From positions 1 through 56,119 of the forward strand of contig CALSRC010000014.1 of assembly GCA_943788645.1 (NCBI GenBank): a stretch of DNA of 56,119 bases, in the 5' to 3' direction. The position numbers were made by a program, and so were the translations under genes. Positions 8,743 through 17,147 of this stretch are shown piece by piece (within the stretch, counting starts at the first letter, position 1; every line of letters starts with the position of its first letter). The stretch is from UA16 sp002292325. Lineage in GTDB: Bacteria; Bacteroidota; Bacteroidia; Flavobacteriales_D; Sanyastnellaceae. The notes under the pieces were generated by a model, which saw only the letters and a program-made list of their open reading frames with translations, did not search any database and was not told the origin of the DNA.

Positions 8743-9135
8743 ATGGACCTTACTACCTTAGTTTTATTGCTTGCTATTGGGCTGATTGCTGGATTAGCGA
8801 GTGGCTTTGTGGGAATTGGTGGCGGGATGATCATCGTTCCTGCTCTGGTGTTTGGACTCGGACTCAGTCAACACATGGCACAAGGGACATCCCTGGCCAT
8901 GATGATTCCTCCAATCGGAATTTTGGCTGTGATGAGCTATTATAAGGCTGGGGCCGTGCAAGTTCAATACGCCGCTATACTAGCAACAACTTTCGTGCTG
9001 GGAGCATGGCTTGGAAGCAAATGGGTGTTAAAAATAAACCCCGCCGTGGTTCGGTTTGTTTTCGGAGTGTTCATGGTATTCGCCGCCGGTCGGCTCATCA
9101 TCAAATCGTGGTCGGAACTCACAGAAGGGAGTTAA
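8743..9135 (+). CDS. TauE/SafE-family transporter, half-size
   Basis: This 130-residue membrane protein has four predicted helices and the family motif GLASGFVGIGGGMIIVPALV near its start. TauE/SafE proteins move sulfite, sulfoacetate or other anions across the inner membrane and normally have eight helices made of two such repeats; this one has a single repeat. Single-repeat versions are common in Bacteroidota, so it is probably intact and works as a dimer. It follows the 5489 gene by 14 bases and ends 11 bases before the convergent recQ. Confidence 0.8.
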   Translation: MDLTTLVLLLAIGLIAGLASGFVGIGGGMIIVPALVFGLGLSQHMAQGTSLAMMIPPIGILAVMSYYKAGAVQVQYAAILATTFVLGAWLGSKWVLKINPAVVRFVFGVFMVFAAGRLIIKSWSELTEGS

Positions 9136-9146
9136 CCCATCCTGAA

Positions 9147-11345
9147 TTAATTGGCGTATTCACTCAAAAATTTGATTCGCGCCAACCTCAACTCTTCCTC
9201 CGTATACGCATCGTTCCACTCGGCGATGAGCTCATCCACCCCATCGTCGTTTGATTCCTTTAGGAAGTCGAACAATTCTTCGAGGCTTTCTTCGTCCAAA
9301 CTCTGGGAGATGATGTAATCCAAATTCACCTTGGTACCTGCCGAAACGATGTTTTCAATTTCAACGAGGACGTCCTCCAATTTCAAATTCAAATCGTTGG
9401 CGATATCGGTCAGTTGAATTTGACGGTCAATCCGCTGTATGATATGCACCTTGGAGGAAGATCGATTGTTGGTTGAACGCACCAATAAATCTTGCGCTCG
9501 CTCAATGCCCTCCTCTTTCACATAATCGGCAATCAACTGCAGAAATGGCTTGCCATATTTACTCGCCTTTCCAGATCCAATGCCACTAATCCGAAGCAAT
9601 TCATCCTCATCCATCGGATAGTGAATCGCCATTTCATCCAGACTCACGTCTTGGAAAATGACATACGGCGGAAGTGAATGCTCATCTGCCACCTCTTTGC
9701 GGAGGTTGTGCAGCAAGTCCCTGAGCTTCTCATCCGTTGCTCCACCCTGATTGGATCGTGTTTGGCTCATGCTATCAATAGCATCGACATCGGAATAGTC
9801 TCGCTCCTTGGCAACACGGACTGGTTTGGGATTCGTCAGAAATTCCATCCCACGCTCGGTGATTTTGAGTACTCCGAAGGTCTCAATCTCCTTGCGAAGT
9901 AATCCTAGCACGAGCATTTGGCGAATGATTCCATTCCAATGCCGTTGATCGAACTCCACTCCTCTTCGCCAAAATGAACTCAACGTACCCTTATAATCTT
10001 GAATCTCTCTATTCTCCTCTCCGCATAGAACTCCCGTGATAAAGGGCGACCTGAACTCCTGCTGATGCTCCAAAATCGCACTCAACACAAGGTGCACCTC
10101 CTCTTGGCCATCTCGAATGGTCGGTGGGTTGGTCATGTTGTCACAATTCATCGCTCCCGGGCCATTCAGCTCATCAAATTCCTCACCGAAATAATGCAGC
10201 AAAAACTTTCGACGACTCATCGAGGTCTCAGCGTATGCCATTACTTCTTGAAGCAGCTGCGCACCAATTTCTTGTTCTGCCAGGGGTTTTCCCTGGAGAA
10301 ATTTCTCTAGCTTTTCAATGTCGCGGTGACTGTAAAACGCAATGCATCGGCCTTCACCTCCATCTCGACCGGCTCTTCCCGTCTCCTGGTAATAGCTTTC
10401 CAAGGACTTAGGCATATCGTAATGGATTACAAACCGCACATCTGGTTTATCAATGCCCATCCCGAATGCGATGGTCGCCACGATAATATCGACGTCTTGC
10501 ATCAGGAATTGATCCTGGATCCGGCTGCGCTGATTCGCGTCCATACCCGCATGGTATCCGAGGGCCTTGATTCCATTCACCCGCAACACCTCCGAAATTT
10601 CCTCAACCTTTTTTCGGCTCAAGCAATAGATGATGCCGCTCTTGCCAACGTTTTGTTTGGCATGTCGCACAATCTGCTTCAAGGCGTCTTTCTTGGGACG
10701 AATTTCATAAAAAAGGTTGTCCCGATTGAAGGATGCCTTGAATAACCTGGCATCTTTCATGTCCAAGTTTTTCTGAATGTCGGCCTGGACCTTGGGAGTT
10801 GCTGTTGCCGTCAACGCAATGATTGGGACCTTCGCGATTTGATGAGCGATTTTTCGAATGCGACGGTATTCTGGTCGGAAGTCGTGACCCCATTCCGAAA
10901 TACAATGTGCTTCATCCACCGCAAAAAAACTGATCCGCACACTTTTCAAAAAGTTGACATTGTCTTCTTTCGTCAAACTCTCAGGGGCTACGTAAAGCAA
11001 CTTGGTCAAACCGGTACTCACATCTTCTCGGACTTGCACCGCCTCGGCTTTGGATAGACTGGAATTTAAAAAATGAGCGATCGAATCCTCTTCGTGATGT
11101 CCTCGGATCGCGTCGACCTGGTTCTTCATCAATGCGATTAAAGGGGAGACCACGATGGCCGTTCCTTCCAACATTAAGGCCGGCAGTTGATAACACATTG
11201 ATTTCCCGCCTCCGGTCGGCATGATAACAAAAGCATCATTCCCTTGCAGGACAGTCTCAATTACTTCCTCCTGCTCCCCTTTGAATTCGTCAAATCCAAA
11301 AAAATGTTTCAGCGCCTTCGCAGGCGTTAATTCCGTGGTATTCAT
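9147..11345 (-). CDS. recQ: ATP-dependent DNA helicase RecQ
   Basis: A 732-residue RecQ with all parts: Walker A PTGGGKS (43-49), motif II DEAH (144-147), motif III TATATP, motif VI QETGRAGRDG (320-329), an RQC winged helix and an HRDC domain (LPPYVIFQD...ISGIGSGKASKYG). It unwinds 3'-5' at forks and recombination intermediates. The zinc-binding region (about 375-405) keeps one Cys (C401) where E. coli RecQ has four; the SRRKFLLHYFGEEFDE form is, from memory, the flavobacterial version. ATG at 11345 is preferred to a TTG one codon earlier. Divergent from kdsD. Confidence 0.95.
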   Translation of the reverse strand: MNTTELTPAKALKHFFGFDEFKGEQEEVIETVLQGNDAFVIMPTGGGKSMCYQLPALMLEGTAIVVSPLIALMKNQVDAIRGHHEEDSIAHFLNSSLSKAEAVQVREDVSTGLTKLLYVAPESLTKEDNVNFLKSVRISFFAVDEAHCISEWGHDFRPEYRRIRKIAHQIAKVPIIALTATATPKVQADIQKNLDMKDARLFKASFNRDNLFYEIRPKKDALKQIVRHAKQNVGKSGIIYCLSRKKVEEISEVLRVNGIKALGYHAGMDANQRSRIQDQFLMQDVDIIVATIAFGMGIDKPDVRFVIHYDMPKSLESYYQETGRAGRDGGEGRCIAFYSHRDIEKLEKFLQGKPLAEQEIGAQLLQEVMAYAETSMSRRKFLLHYFGEEFDELNGPGAMNCDNMTNPPTIRDGQEEVHLVLSAILEHQQEFRSPFITGVLCGEENREIQDYKGTLSSFWRRGVEFDQRHWNGIIRQMLVLGLLRKEIETFGVLKITERGMEFLTNPKPVRVAKERDYSDVDAIDSMSQTRSNQGGATDEKLRDLLHNLRKEVADEHSLPPYVIFQDVSLDEMAIHYPMDEDELLRISGIGSGKASKYGKPFLQLIADYVKEEGIERAQDLLVRSTNNRSSSKVHIIQRIDRQIQLTDIANDLNLKLEDVLVEIENIVSAGTKVNLDYIISQSLDEESLEELFDFLKESNDDGVDELIAEWNDAYTEEELRLARIKFLSEYAN

Positions 11346-11473
11346 CAATCAGACTCTTGGTGCCGGGCGAACCCGGACGAAAGCTTTAGCTTTGCGTATA
11401 CTAAAGATAGGTAATTTCGTTAAACCCTCGACGCTGATTCGATGCTCGCTTCATATACCTCAGTCCGTCACAA

Positions 11474-12427
11474 ATGAACTGGATTCAACGCGCTCAATTA
11501 ACCCTCCAACTCGAAAGCCAAGCAATCGAGGGCGTCATGGCTTTGCTGGACGCATCCTTTGAGTCCATTGGAAAATTGATTCTTCATCTCAATGGTCGTG
11601 TGGTTATCACGGGGATTGGTAAAAGTGCAATCATTGCCCAAAAAATAGTCGCGACATTTAATTCAACCGGCACTCCAGCTGTCTTCATGCATGCCGCAGA
11701 TGCCATTCACGGCGATCTCGGCTTGATTCAAAAGCAAGATGCTGTAATCTGCATATCCAAAAGCGGCAACTCACCGGAAATCAAAGCTCTCACTCCTTTG
11801 ATCAAAAGCCTGGGTATTCCCTTGATTGGTATGGTCGGCAACCGTGATTCCCATTTAGCACAAAAATCCGACTGGATACTGGATACAACCGTCGCCCAAG
11901 AAGCCTGCCCGCTTGACCTCGCTCCAACCTCGAGTACGGCCGCACAAATGGCATTGGGAGATGCATTGGCTACCTGTCTCATGGAAGCACGTGGATTCGA
12001 AGCAAAGGATTTTGCTCAGGTACATCCCGGGGGTGCACTTGGAAAAAGGCTCTACACGCGATTGATCGATCTGATCGATCCAGACCGCGTTCCTCAGGTC
12101 TCGACATCTGCGTCACTGGATGATATCGTCCTTCAAATGAGTGCTGGTCGATGCGGCGCGACAGCTGTACTGGATGGGACTGACGTCGTTGGAATCATTA
12201 CCGATGGAGATTTGCGGCGTCACTTGGAACGTTTTCGAACCGCTCAGCAGGTCCAGGCCTCCGATTTGATGAACGCAACGCCCAAGCTTATGCATTCCTC
12301 CGATTTAGCTGTTGAAGCCTTTCAAATCCTAGAACAGAACGCGATATCGCAAATTATCGTTCTAAACGAGGGTCAATACGTCGGAATGGTGCATTTGCAC
12401 GACATCCTTCGCGAAGGAATCTTCTGA
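11474..12427 (+). CDS. kdsD: D-arabinose 5-phosphate isomerase, KdsD/KpsF/GutQ family
   Basis: A 317-residue protein with an N-terminal SIS sugar isomerase domain (about 30-165; ITGIGKSA, ISKSGNSPEI, HPGGALGKRL) and two C-terminal CBS domains (205-265 and 270-317). The enzyme converts ribulose 5-phosphate to arabinose 5-phosphate, the first step to Kdo for the lipopolysaccharide core. Length matches the family (about 325). It heads a plus-strand run with tatC and the DUF5686 gene, a neighbourhood I know from other Flavobacteriia. A 128-base gap separates its start from divergent recQ. Confidence 0.92.
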   Translation: MNWIQRAQLTLQLESQAIEGVMALLDASFESIGKLILHLNGRVVITGIGKSAIIAQKIVATFNSTGTPAVFMHAADAIHGDLGLIQKQDAVICISKSGNSPEIKALTPLIKSLGIPLIGMVGNRDSHLAQKSDWILDTTVAQEACPLDLAPTSSTAAQMALGDALATCLMEARGFEAKDFAQVHPGGALGKRLYTRLIDLIDPDRVPQVSTSASLDDIVLQMSAGRCGATAVLDGTDVVGIITDGDLRRHLERFRTAQQVQASDLMNATPKLMHSSDLAVEAFQILEQNAISQIIVLNEGQYVGMVHLHDILREGIF

Positions 12428-12446
12428 ACAACTAATTTTGTGCCCA

Positions 12447-13274
12447 ATGGCGCTAGACCAAATAGAAAACGAGACCTCTCCCGATCGTGAGATGGGGTTT
12501 CTTGATCATCTCGAGGAATTGAGAAAGCGTCTATTCTATGGTGCTTTTTTCATAGTGACCAGTGGAATTGGCATGTTCTTGTCCAAAGACTGGTTGTTCA
12601 ACGTGGTCCTTTTTGGACCACGAAACATGGACTTCATTACGTTTCGTGCATGGTGTCAATTGTCTGAATGGGTCGGCGCAGGTGAGGCGCTTTGTGTGAA
12701 GAGCATCAACTACGAGCTCATCAATACCACCATGCTTGGGAATTTTTCCACGCACATCCTCGTCTCATTCATCGCGGGCTTCATCGTAGCTTTTCCGTTT
12801 GTTTTTTGGCAAAGCTGGCTCTTCATTCGGCCTGCTTTGAAGGATTCGGAGCGGGCCTCTGCTCGGGGAATCGGGTTCAGCTCTTCATTGCTATTCTTTG
12901 TTGGCGTTGCATTTGGATACTATGTCATTGCTCCCTTATCCCTTCAATTCTTAGGAAACTATGAGCTGGGAGACGTCCAATCCCGTATTTCAGTGATGTC
13001 ATACATGAAGACCGTCGCGTCGATTACCCTGGCATCGGGGCTTATTTTTCAACTTCCTGTGATCGTTTACTTTCTCAGCAAAGCCGGGCTGATCACTCCT
13101 GAAATACTGCAAACCTATCGAAGGCATGCCTTGGTAGGTATTTTGATTGTGTCCGCCTTGATCACGCCACCCGATGTCACCAGCCAAGTGATGGTCTCCT
13201 TGCCGGTATTGGTTCTTTACGAGGCAAGCGTGGTGATTTCTCGCCGCGTCCAACGCAAGCGATCTAATGCCTAA
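12447..13274 (+). CDS. tatC: Sec-independent protein translocase subunit TatC
   Basis: A 275-residue integral membrane protein with the TatC signature near the N-terminus (MGFLDHLEELRKRLFYG) and six hydrophobic helices, including the conserved FVFWQSWLFIRPAL and FQLPVIVYFLSKAGLI stretches. TatC recognises twin-arginine signal peptides of folded proteins. I use ATG 12447 rather than TTG 12438. No tatA/tatB lies in the window. Its stop overlaps the next start by 8 bases. Confidence 0.95.
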   Translation: MALDQIENETSPDREMGFLDHLEELRKRLFYGAFFIVTSGIGMFLSKDWLFNVVLFGPRNMDFITFRAWCQLSEWVGAGEALCVKSINYELINTTMLGNFSTHILVSFIAGFIVAFPFVFWQSWLFIRPALKDSERASARGIGFSSSLLFFVGVAFGYYVIAPLSLQFLGNYELGDVQSRISVMSYMKTVASITLASGLIFQLPVIVYFLSKAGLITPEILQTYRRHALVGILIVSALITPPDVTSQVMVSLPVLVLYEASVVISRRVQRKRSNA

Positions 13275-15747
13275 ACGCCCCTCTTTTTATCGGTGGCTAT
13301 TCACCACTGCTATGGCCATTGCCCTGCAATTCGGATGGGCGCAAACCACAGAAGTAAGTGGACGTGTATTCGATGCGGTTTCGGGGCGGCCTTTGCCCTA
13401 CGTGAGCATCGTGTTCGGGACAACAACCAACGGCACCATTACAGACAGAAATGGCGACTACACTTTGTCCACTGATGGAAGGCCCGGCAGGTTAAATGTT
13501 GCATTCATGGGGTACTCCAGCCAATCTTTGGAAGTCATTCGCGGAGTAAAACAGCAAGTGAATGTGGGCCTTGAGCCGCGGGCATTCGATTTAAACACTG
13601 CTGAAGTCCGGCCGGACAAGCATGCAGAAAACCCAGCCAAACCATTCATGCAACGGGTTATTGAAGCAAAGGCACGAAACAACCCCGCTACGATTCCTTC
13701 CGCCAACCACCGGGTGCATACCCGAATAGAAGTGGCCGTCAACGACATCGGAGAAAACCAAGCCAAGGCGTGGTATTGGGGGCCGTTTCAGTTCGTCTTT
13801 GATTACCTCGACAGCACAAATGTGCGAAATGCCTTGCCTGTTCTTTTCGGTGAATTCGTCGCCGATGAACGCTGGCAAACCAAGCCAAAACGAAAGCAGA
13901 CCTCCGTAATCGCCAGTCAACTTAGCGGTGATTTTGGTTCAGGAGGCAATCGAGCGACTCCTGAACTCAATGGTCGCTTCCCCGAAATAAATCTATATGA
14001 GAATCAATTTTTGATGCTCGATCGGGCGTTTACCTCGCCATTGCATGACCGTGCCGATGCGCACTACCGGTTTTACATCCTGGATACAATCGATTGGCAA
14101 GGACGTGCGGCGATGCACCTTGCTTTTCTTCCCAAACGAAAGGGAGAAATGACCTTCGAAGGGGAAATCTGGTTGGACACACTCAGCCTAGCCATTGCCC
14201 ACATTGATGCCCGGCTCAGCCCTTCTGCCAACGTAAATTACGTTCGAGCAATGCATTGGACCCAATCCTATGTGCCGATTGAGAGCGTGTCGGGAACTGA
14301 ACGCTGGATGCTCGATTCGGAAACCATGCTCTTCGACGTGAGCATCACCGATCGCACATTCGGGGCATATCTGCAGCGTAAAAGCACGATGGAGCAGCAG
14401 CACTGGAACGACGCGCAGGAGAGTGACGCTTGGCAAAGCGGTCGCGATTTACAATTCGACTCCCTGGCACTTGCGCAGTCCGATGAGGATTGGCAAACCC
14501 TCCGGCTTGCTCCACTTTTAGCGCGTGAATTGGCTGTCTTCGAAATGACCGATTCCATTCTCGCTATGCCTCAGTGGCGTTTCATACAAGGATCAGGACG
14601 CTTCTTTGGAACGGGGTACGCAACGGTAGGACCGCTCGAATTGGGTGCATGGTGGTCCGCCTACACCAGAAATCAAACGGAAGGCAATCGATTTCGACTG
14701 GACTTGCGCACGTCCAAAGCTTTTAGTACCCGCGTCATGCCCCGTGTTTTTGCTGCTTATGGAACCTACGACCATCAATGGAAAGGTGGTTTTAGTACTC
14801 GATGGGTTTTAAGAAATAGCCCCCGAACGGAACTGTATGTCGAAGTCAAGCGAGACTTGGAACAATTTGGAATGGCTGGAATGCTCGACCAGGGTGATGC
14901 TTTTACCTCCAGCTTGCGAACAGACTCTACCAATTTACTTTCTGAAGTCATTCGAGCCGAAGCCTCCATTTTACATGAATTCGGCCCTGGTTTTTCGGGA
15001 TTTTTGGAATGGCGGCATCGCCAGATCGCCAATCGGGGCGATTGGGCCTTTGTTGATCCATCGAATGGGGTACCCTTGGAGCGATTGATCACATCTGAAG
15101 CCACGGGGGTCATCCGATATGCGAGAGGAGAGCGATTCGTTGGGGGAGAGTTCGACCGGTACAGCCTCGGGACTGAGTGGCCCGTATTGACTGGCACGGT
15201 TACCTGGGGTATGCCAGGTGTGTTGGGCTCCCAATATCAGTACGTGCGGTGCACATTGGAAGGAAATGATGAAATACGCCTCGGGTGGTGGGGACGATTG
15301 CAATGGCTGGCCCAGGCTGGAAAATATTTCGGCACCGCACCGTTTCCCTTGATGGAGGTCGTGCCGACCAGCGGGACGTTCTTAATGTCCCCAGAGGTAT
15401 TCAATTTGCTGCGAATCTTCGAAAATGTAACGGACGAATGGGTCAAGGTGATGCTCGAATGGCACGGAGAAGGGGTTCTATTCAATCACCTGCCCTTTTT
15501 GCGCAGACTTGAATTGCGCGAAGTGGTCTCTGCGAGAGGCATCACAGGTCGATGGGACACCCGGCATGAATCACTTCTCGAGTTACCGGATGAGACGCAA
15601 GGACTCAATGGACATTATTTGGAATACGGCGTCGGAATTGAAAATATCTTCAAGTTTATACGCGTTGAAGGTGTTTGGCGAACCGATCGGCTTTTGAGCG
15701 ACCCCACCAGTCGGGGAATTCGAATAGGAGTCGAGTTCAGTATTTGA
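13267..15747 (+). CDS. DUF5686 / carboxypeptidase-regulatory-like outer-membrane protein
   Basis: An 826-residue exported protein. It has a signal peptide (about 1-26, ending GWAQ) and a CarboxypepD_reg-like beta-sandwich at about 28-110 (VSGRVFDAVSGRPLPYVSIVF...GDYTLST), as in TonB-linked proteins. A long region matches the DUF5686 family, and the end is barrel-like (YGVGIENIFKFIRVEGVWR...GIRIGVEFSI). DUF5686 proteins are Bacteroidota envelope proteins of uncertain role. It overlaps tatC by 8 bases, so it is translated from the same message; lptB follows 24 bases later. Confidence 0.8.
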   Translation: MPKRPSFYRWLFTTAMAIALQFGWAQTTEVSGRVFDAVSGRPLPYVSIVFGTTTNGTITDRNGDYTLSTDGRPGRLNVAFMGYSSQSLEVIRGVKQQVNVGLEPRAFDLNTAEVRPDKHAENPAKPFMQRVIEAKARNNPATIPSANHRVHTRIEVAVNDIGENQAKAWYWGPFQFVFDYLDSTNVRNALPVLFGEFVADERWQTKPKRKQTSVIASQLSGDFGSGGNRATPELNGRFPEINLYENQFLMLDRAFTSPLHDRADAHYRFYILDTIDWQGRAAMHLAFLPKRKGEMTFEGEIWLDTLSLAIAHIDARLSPSANVNYVRAMHWTQSYVPIESVSGTERWMLDSETMLFDVSITDRTFGAYLQRKSTMEQQHWNDAQESDAWQSGRDLQFDSLALAQSDEDWQTLRLAPLLARELAVFEMTDSILAMPQWRFIQGSGRFFGTGYATVGPLELGAWWSAYTRNQTEGNRFRLDLRTSKAFSTRVMPRVFAAYGTYDHQWKGGFSTRWVLRNSPRTELYVEVKRDLEQFGMAGMLDQGDAFTSSLRTDSTNLLSEVIRAEASILHEFGPGFSGFLEWRHRQIANRGDWAFVDPSNGVPLERLITSEATGVIRYARGERFVGGEFDRYSLGTEWPVLTGTVTWGMPGVLGSQYQYVRCTLEGNDEIRLGWWGRLQWLAQAGKYFGTAPFPLMEVVPTSGTFLMSPEVFNLLRIFENVTDEWVKVMLEWHGEGVLFNHLPFLRRLELREVVSARGITGRWDTRHESLLELPDETQGLNGHYLEYGVGIENIFKFIRVEGVWRTDRLLSDPTSRGIRIGVEFSI

Positions 15748-15771
15748 TTCGTTCCCCGCTATTTTTGACCC

Positions 15772-16539
15772 ATGAACAACGCTTCGACTAAAGTATTACG
15801 TGCAGAAGGTCTCGTCAAAACCTACGGTCAACGTCGCGTTGTGGATGGCGTATCGCTTGAGGTACGACAGGGTGAAGTGGTGGGATTATTGGGACCCAAC
15901 GGTGCCGGTAAGACAACAAGTTTTTATACCGTCGTGGGACTGGTCCGTGCTGACGAGGGCCATGTCTTCATGAACGACTTGGAATTGACATCCATGCCCA
16001 TGTATAAGCGGGGGCGCTTGGGAATTGGCTACTTGCCTCAGGAAGCCTCCATTTTCCGAAAACTATCCGTTGAAGATAATATTTTGGCCATCCTCGAACT
16101 TCAAAATTTGACCAAGTCGGAGCAACGCCAGCGCTTGGAAAGCCTGATCAACGAATTCGGGTTGGAAAAAGTGCGGAAGTCTCCTGGCGATGTGCTCAGT
16201 GGCGGCGAGCGACGGCGAACAGAAATCGCACGGGCACTCGCTACAAATCCGCAATTCATTCTATTGGATGAGCCGTTTGCGGGTGTTGACCCCATCGCTG
16301 TGGAGGACATCCAGCGCATTGTTGAGCACTTGCGTTCCAAAAACATTGGGATTCTCATAACCGACCACAACGTCCAAGAAACCCTGCACATCACCGACCG
16401 CGCCTATCTCCTTTTTGAAGGGCGAATCCTCAAGCACGGAACGGCGGAAGAGCTCGCTTCCGACGAACAAGTCCGACGTGTTTATTTAGGCCAGAACTTT
16501 TCGCTGCGCTCCAAACCAACTTCTGGCAAGCAAGCATAG
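15772..16539 (+). CDS. lptB: LPS export ABC transporter ATP-binding protein LptB
   Basis: A 255-residue ABC ATPase with Walker A GPNGAGKT (41-48), signature LSGGE (142-146), Walker B FILLDEP (162-168) and the switch His in LITDHNV. Close resemblance to LptB (VVGLVRADEG, GIGYLPQEASIFRKLSV) identifies it as the motor that drives lipopolysaccharide extraction from the inner membrane with LptF/LptG, which are elsewhere. Its own -7 box (TATTTTTG) ends 4 bases before the ATG, suggesting a leaderless transcript in addition to any read-through from kdsD-tatC. Confidence 0.95.
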   Translation: MNNASTKVLRAEGLVKTYGQRRVVDGVSLEVRQGEVVGLLGPNGAGKTTSFYTVVGLVRADEGHVFMNDLELTSMPMYKRGRLGIGYLPQEASIFRKLSVEDNILAILELQNLTKSEQRQRLESLINEFGLEKVRKSPGDVLSGGERRRTEIARALATNPQFILLDEPFAGVDPIAVEDIQRIVEHLRSKNIGILITDHNVQETLHITDRAYLLFEGRILKHGTAEELASDEQVRRVYLGQNFSLRSKPTSGKQA

Positions 16540-16548
16540 GAATCGGTT

Positions 16549-17145
16549 TTAGTTGGAGCGCTGCTGGGTGAGCATACGAGCCACGTATTTTCCGATGATA
16601 TCAAACTCCAAGTTGACCCGGTCACCAGCCAAGAGTGTGTGCAGGTTCGTGTGATCCCACGTGTATGGAATGATGGCCACAGAAAATCCATCTGAGCTGG
16701 AGTCGACCACGGTTAAGCTGATGCCATTGACCGTTATCGATCCCTTTGGAACGGTCACGTGTTCTGGATTCGAATCATGCTGAAAATGCAATTCCCAACT
16801 GCCTTTTTGATCAATCGCTTGGACCAAGGTCGCTGTTGTGTCGACATGTCCTTGGACGAGGTGTCCATCGAGGCGACCTCCCAATTGCGTGCATCGCTCC
16901 AAATTGACCCGTGTCCCTTCTGTCCAATCTCCCAGATTTGTTCGCTCCATGGTCTCTTGAATCGCTGTGACCACATAGTCTTCGCTCGTGGCCTTCACCA
17001 CCGTCAGGCACACACCGTTGTGGGCTACGCTTTGATCGACTTGAAGTTCATGCGAAAAATCCGCTTGAATTGTGAAATGGACATTCGTCCCTTCCGCTGA
17101 GATTGCCGCTACTCGGCCAACACCCTCGATGATTCCTGTAAACAT
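16549..17145 (-). CDS. ribE: Riboflavin synthase (alpha chain)
   Basis: A 198-residue protein starting with the invariant MFTGIIEG, made of two lumazine-binding repeats (about 1-96 and 97-190; second copy motif LDGHLVQGHVD, then GSITVNGISLTVV). It dismutates two 6,7-dimethyl-8-ribityllumazine molecules to riboflavin. Full length for the family. It follows the secreted 17148 gene by only 2 bases on the minus strand, so both are probably on one mRNA. Confidence 0.96.
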   Translation of the reverse strand: MFTGIIEGVGRVAAISAEGTNVHFTIQADFSHELQVDQSVAHNGVCLTVVKATSEDYVVTAIQETMERTNLGDWTEGTRVNLERCTQLGGRLDGHLVQGHVDTTATLVQAIDQKGSWELHFQHDSNPEHVTVPKGSITVNGISLTVVDSSSDGFSVAIIPYTWDHTNLHTLLAGDRVNLEFDIIGKYVARMLTQQRSN

Positions 17146-17147
17146 AT

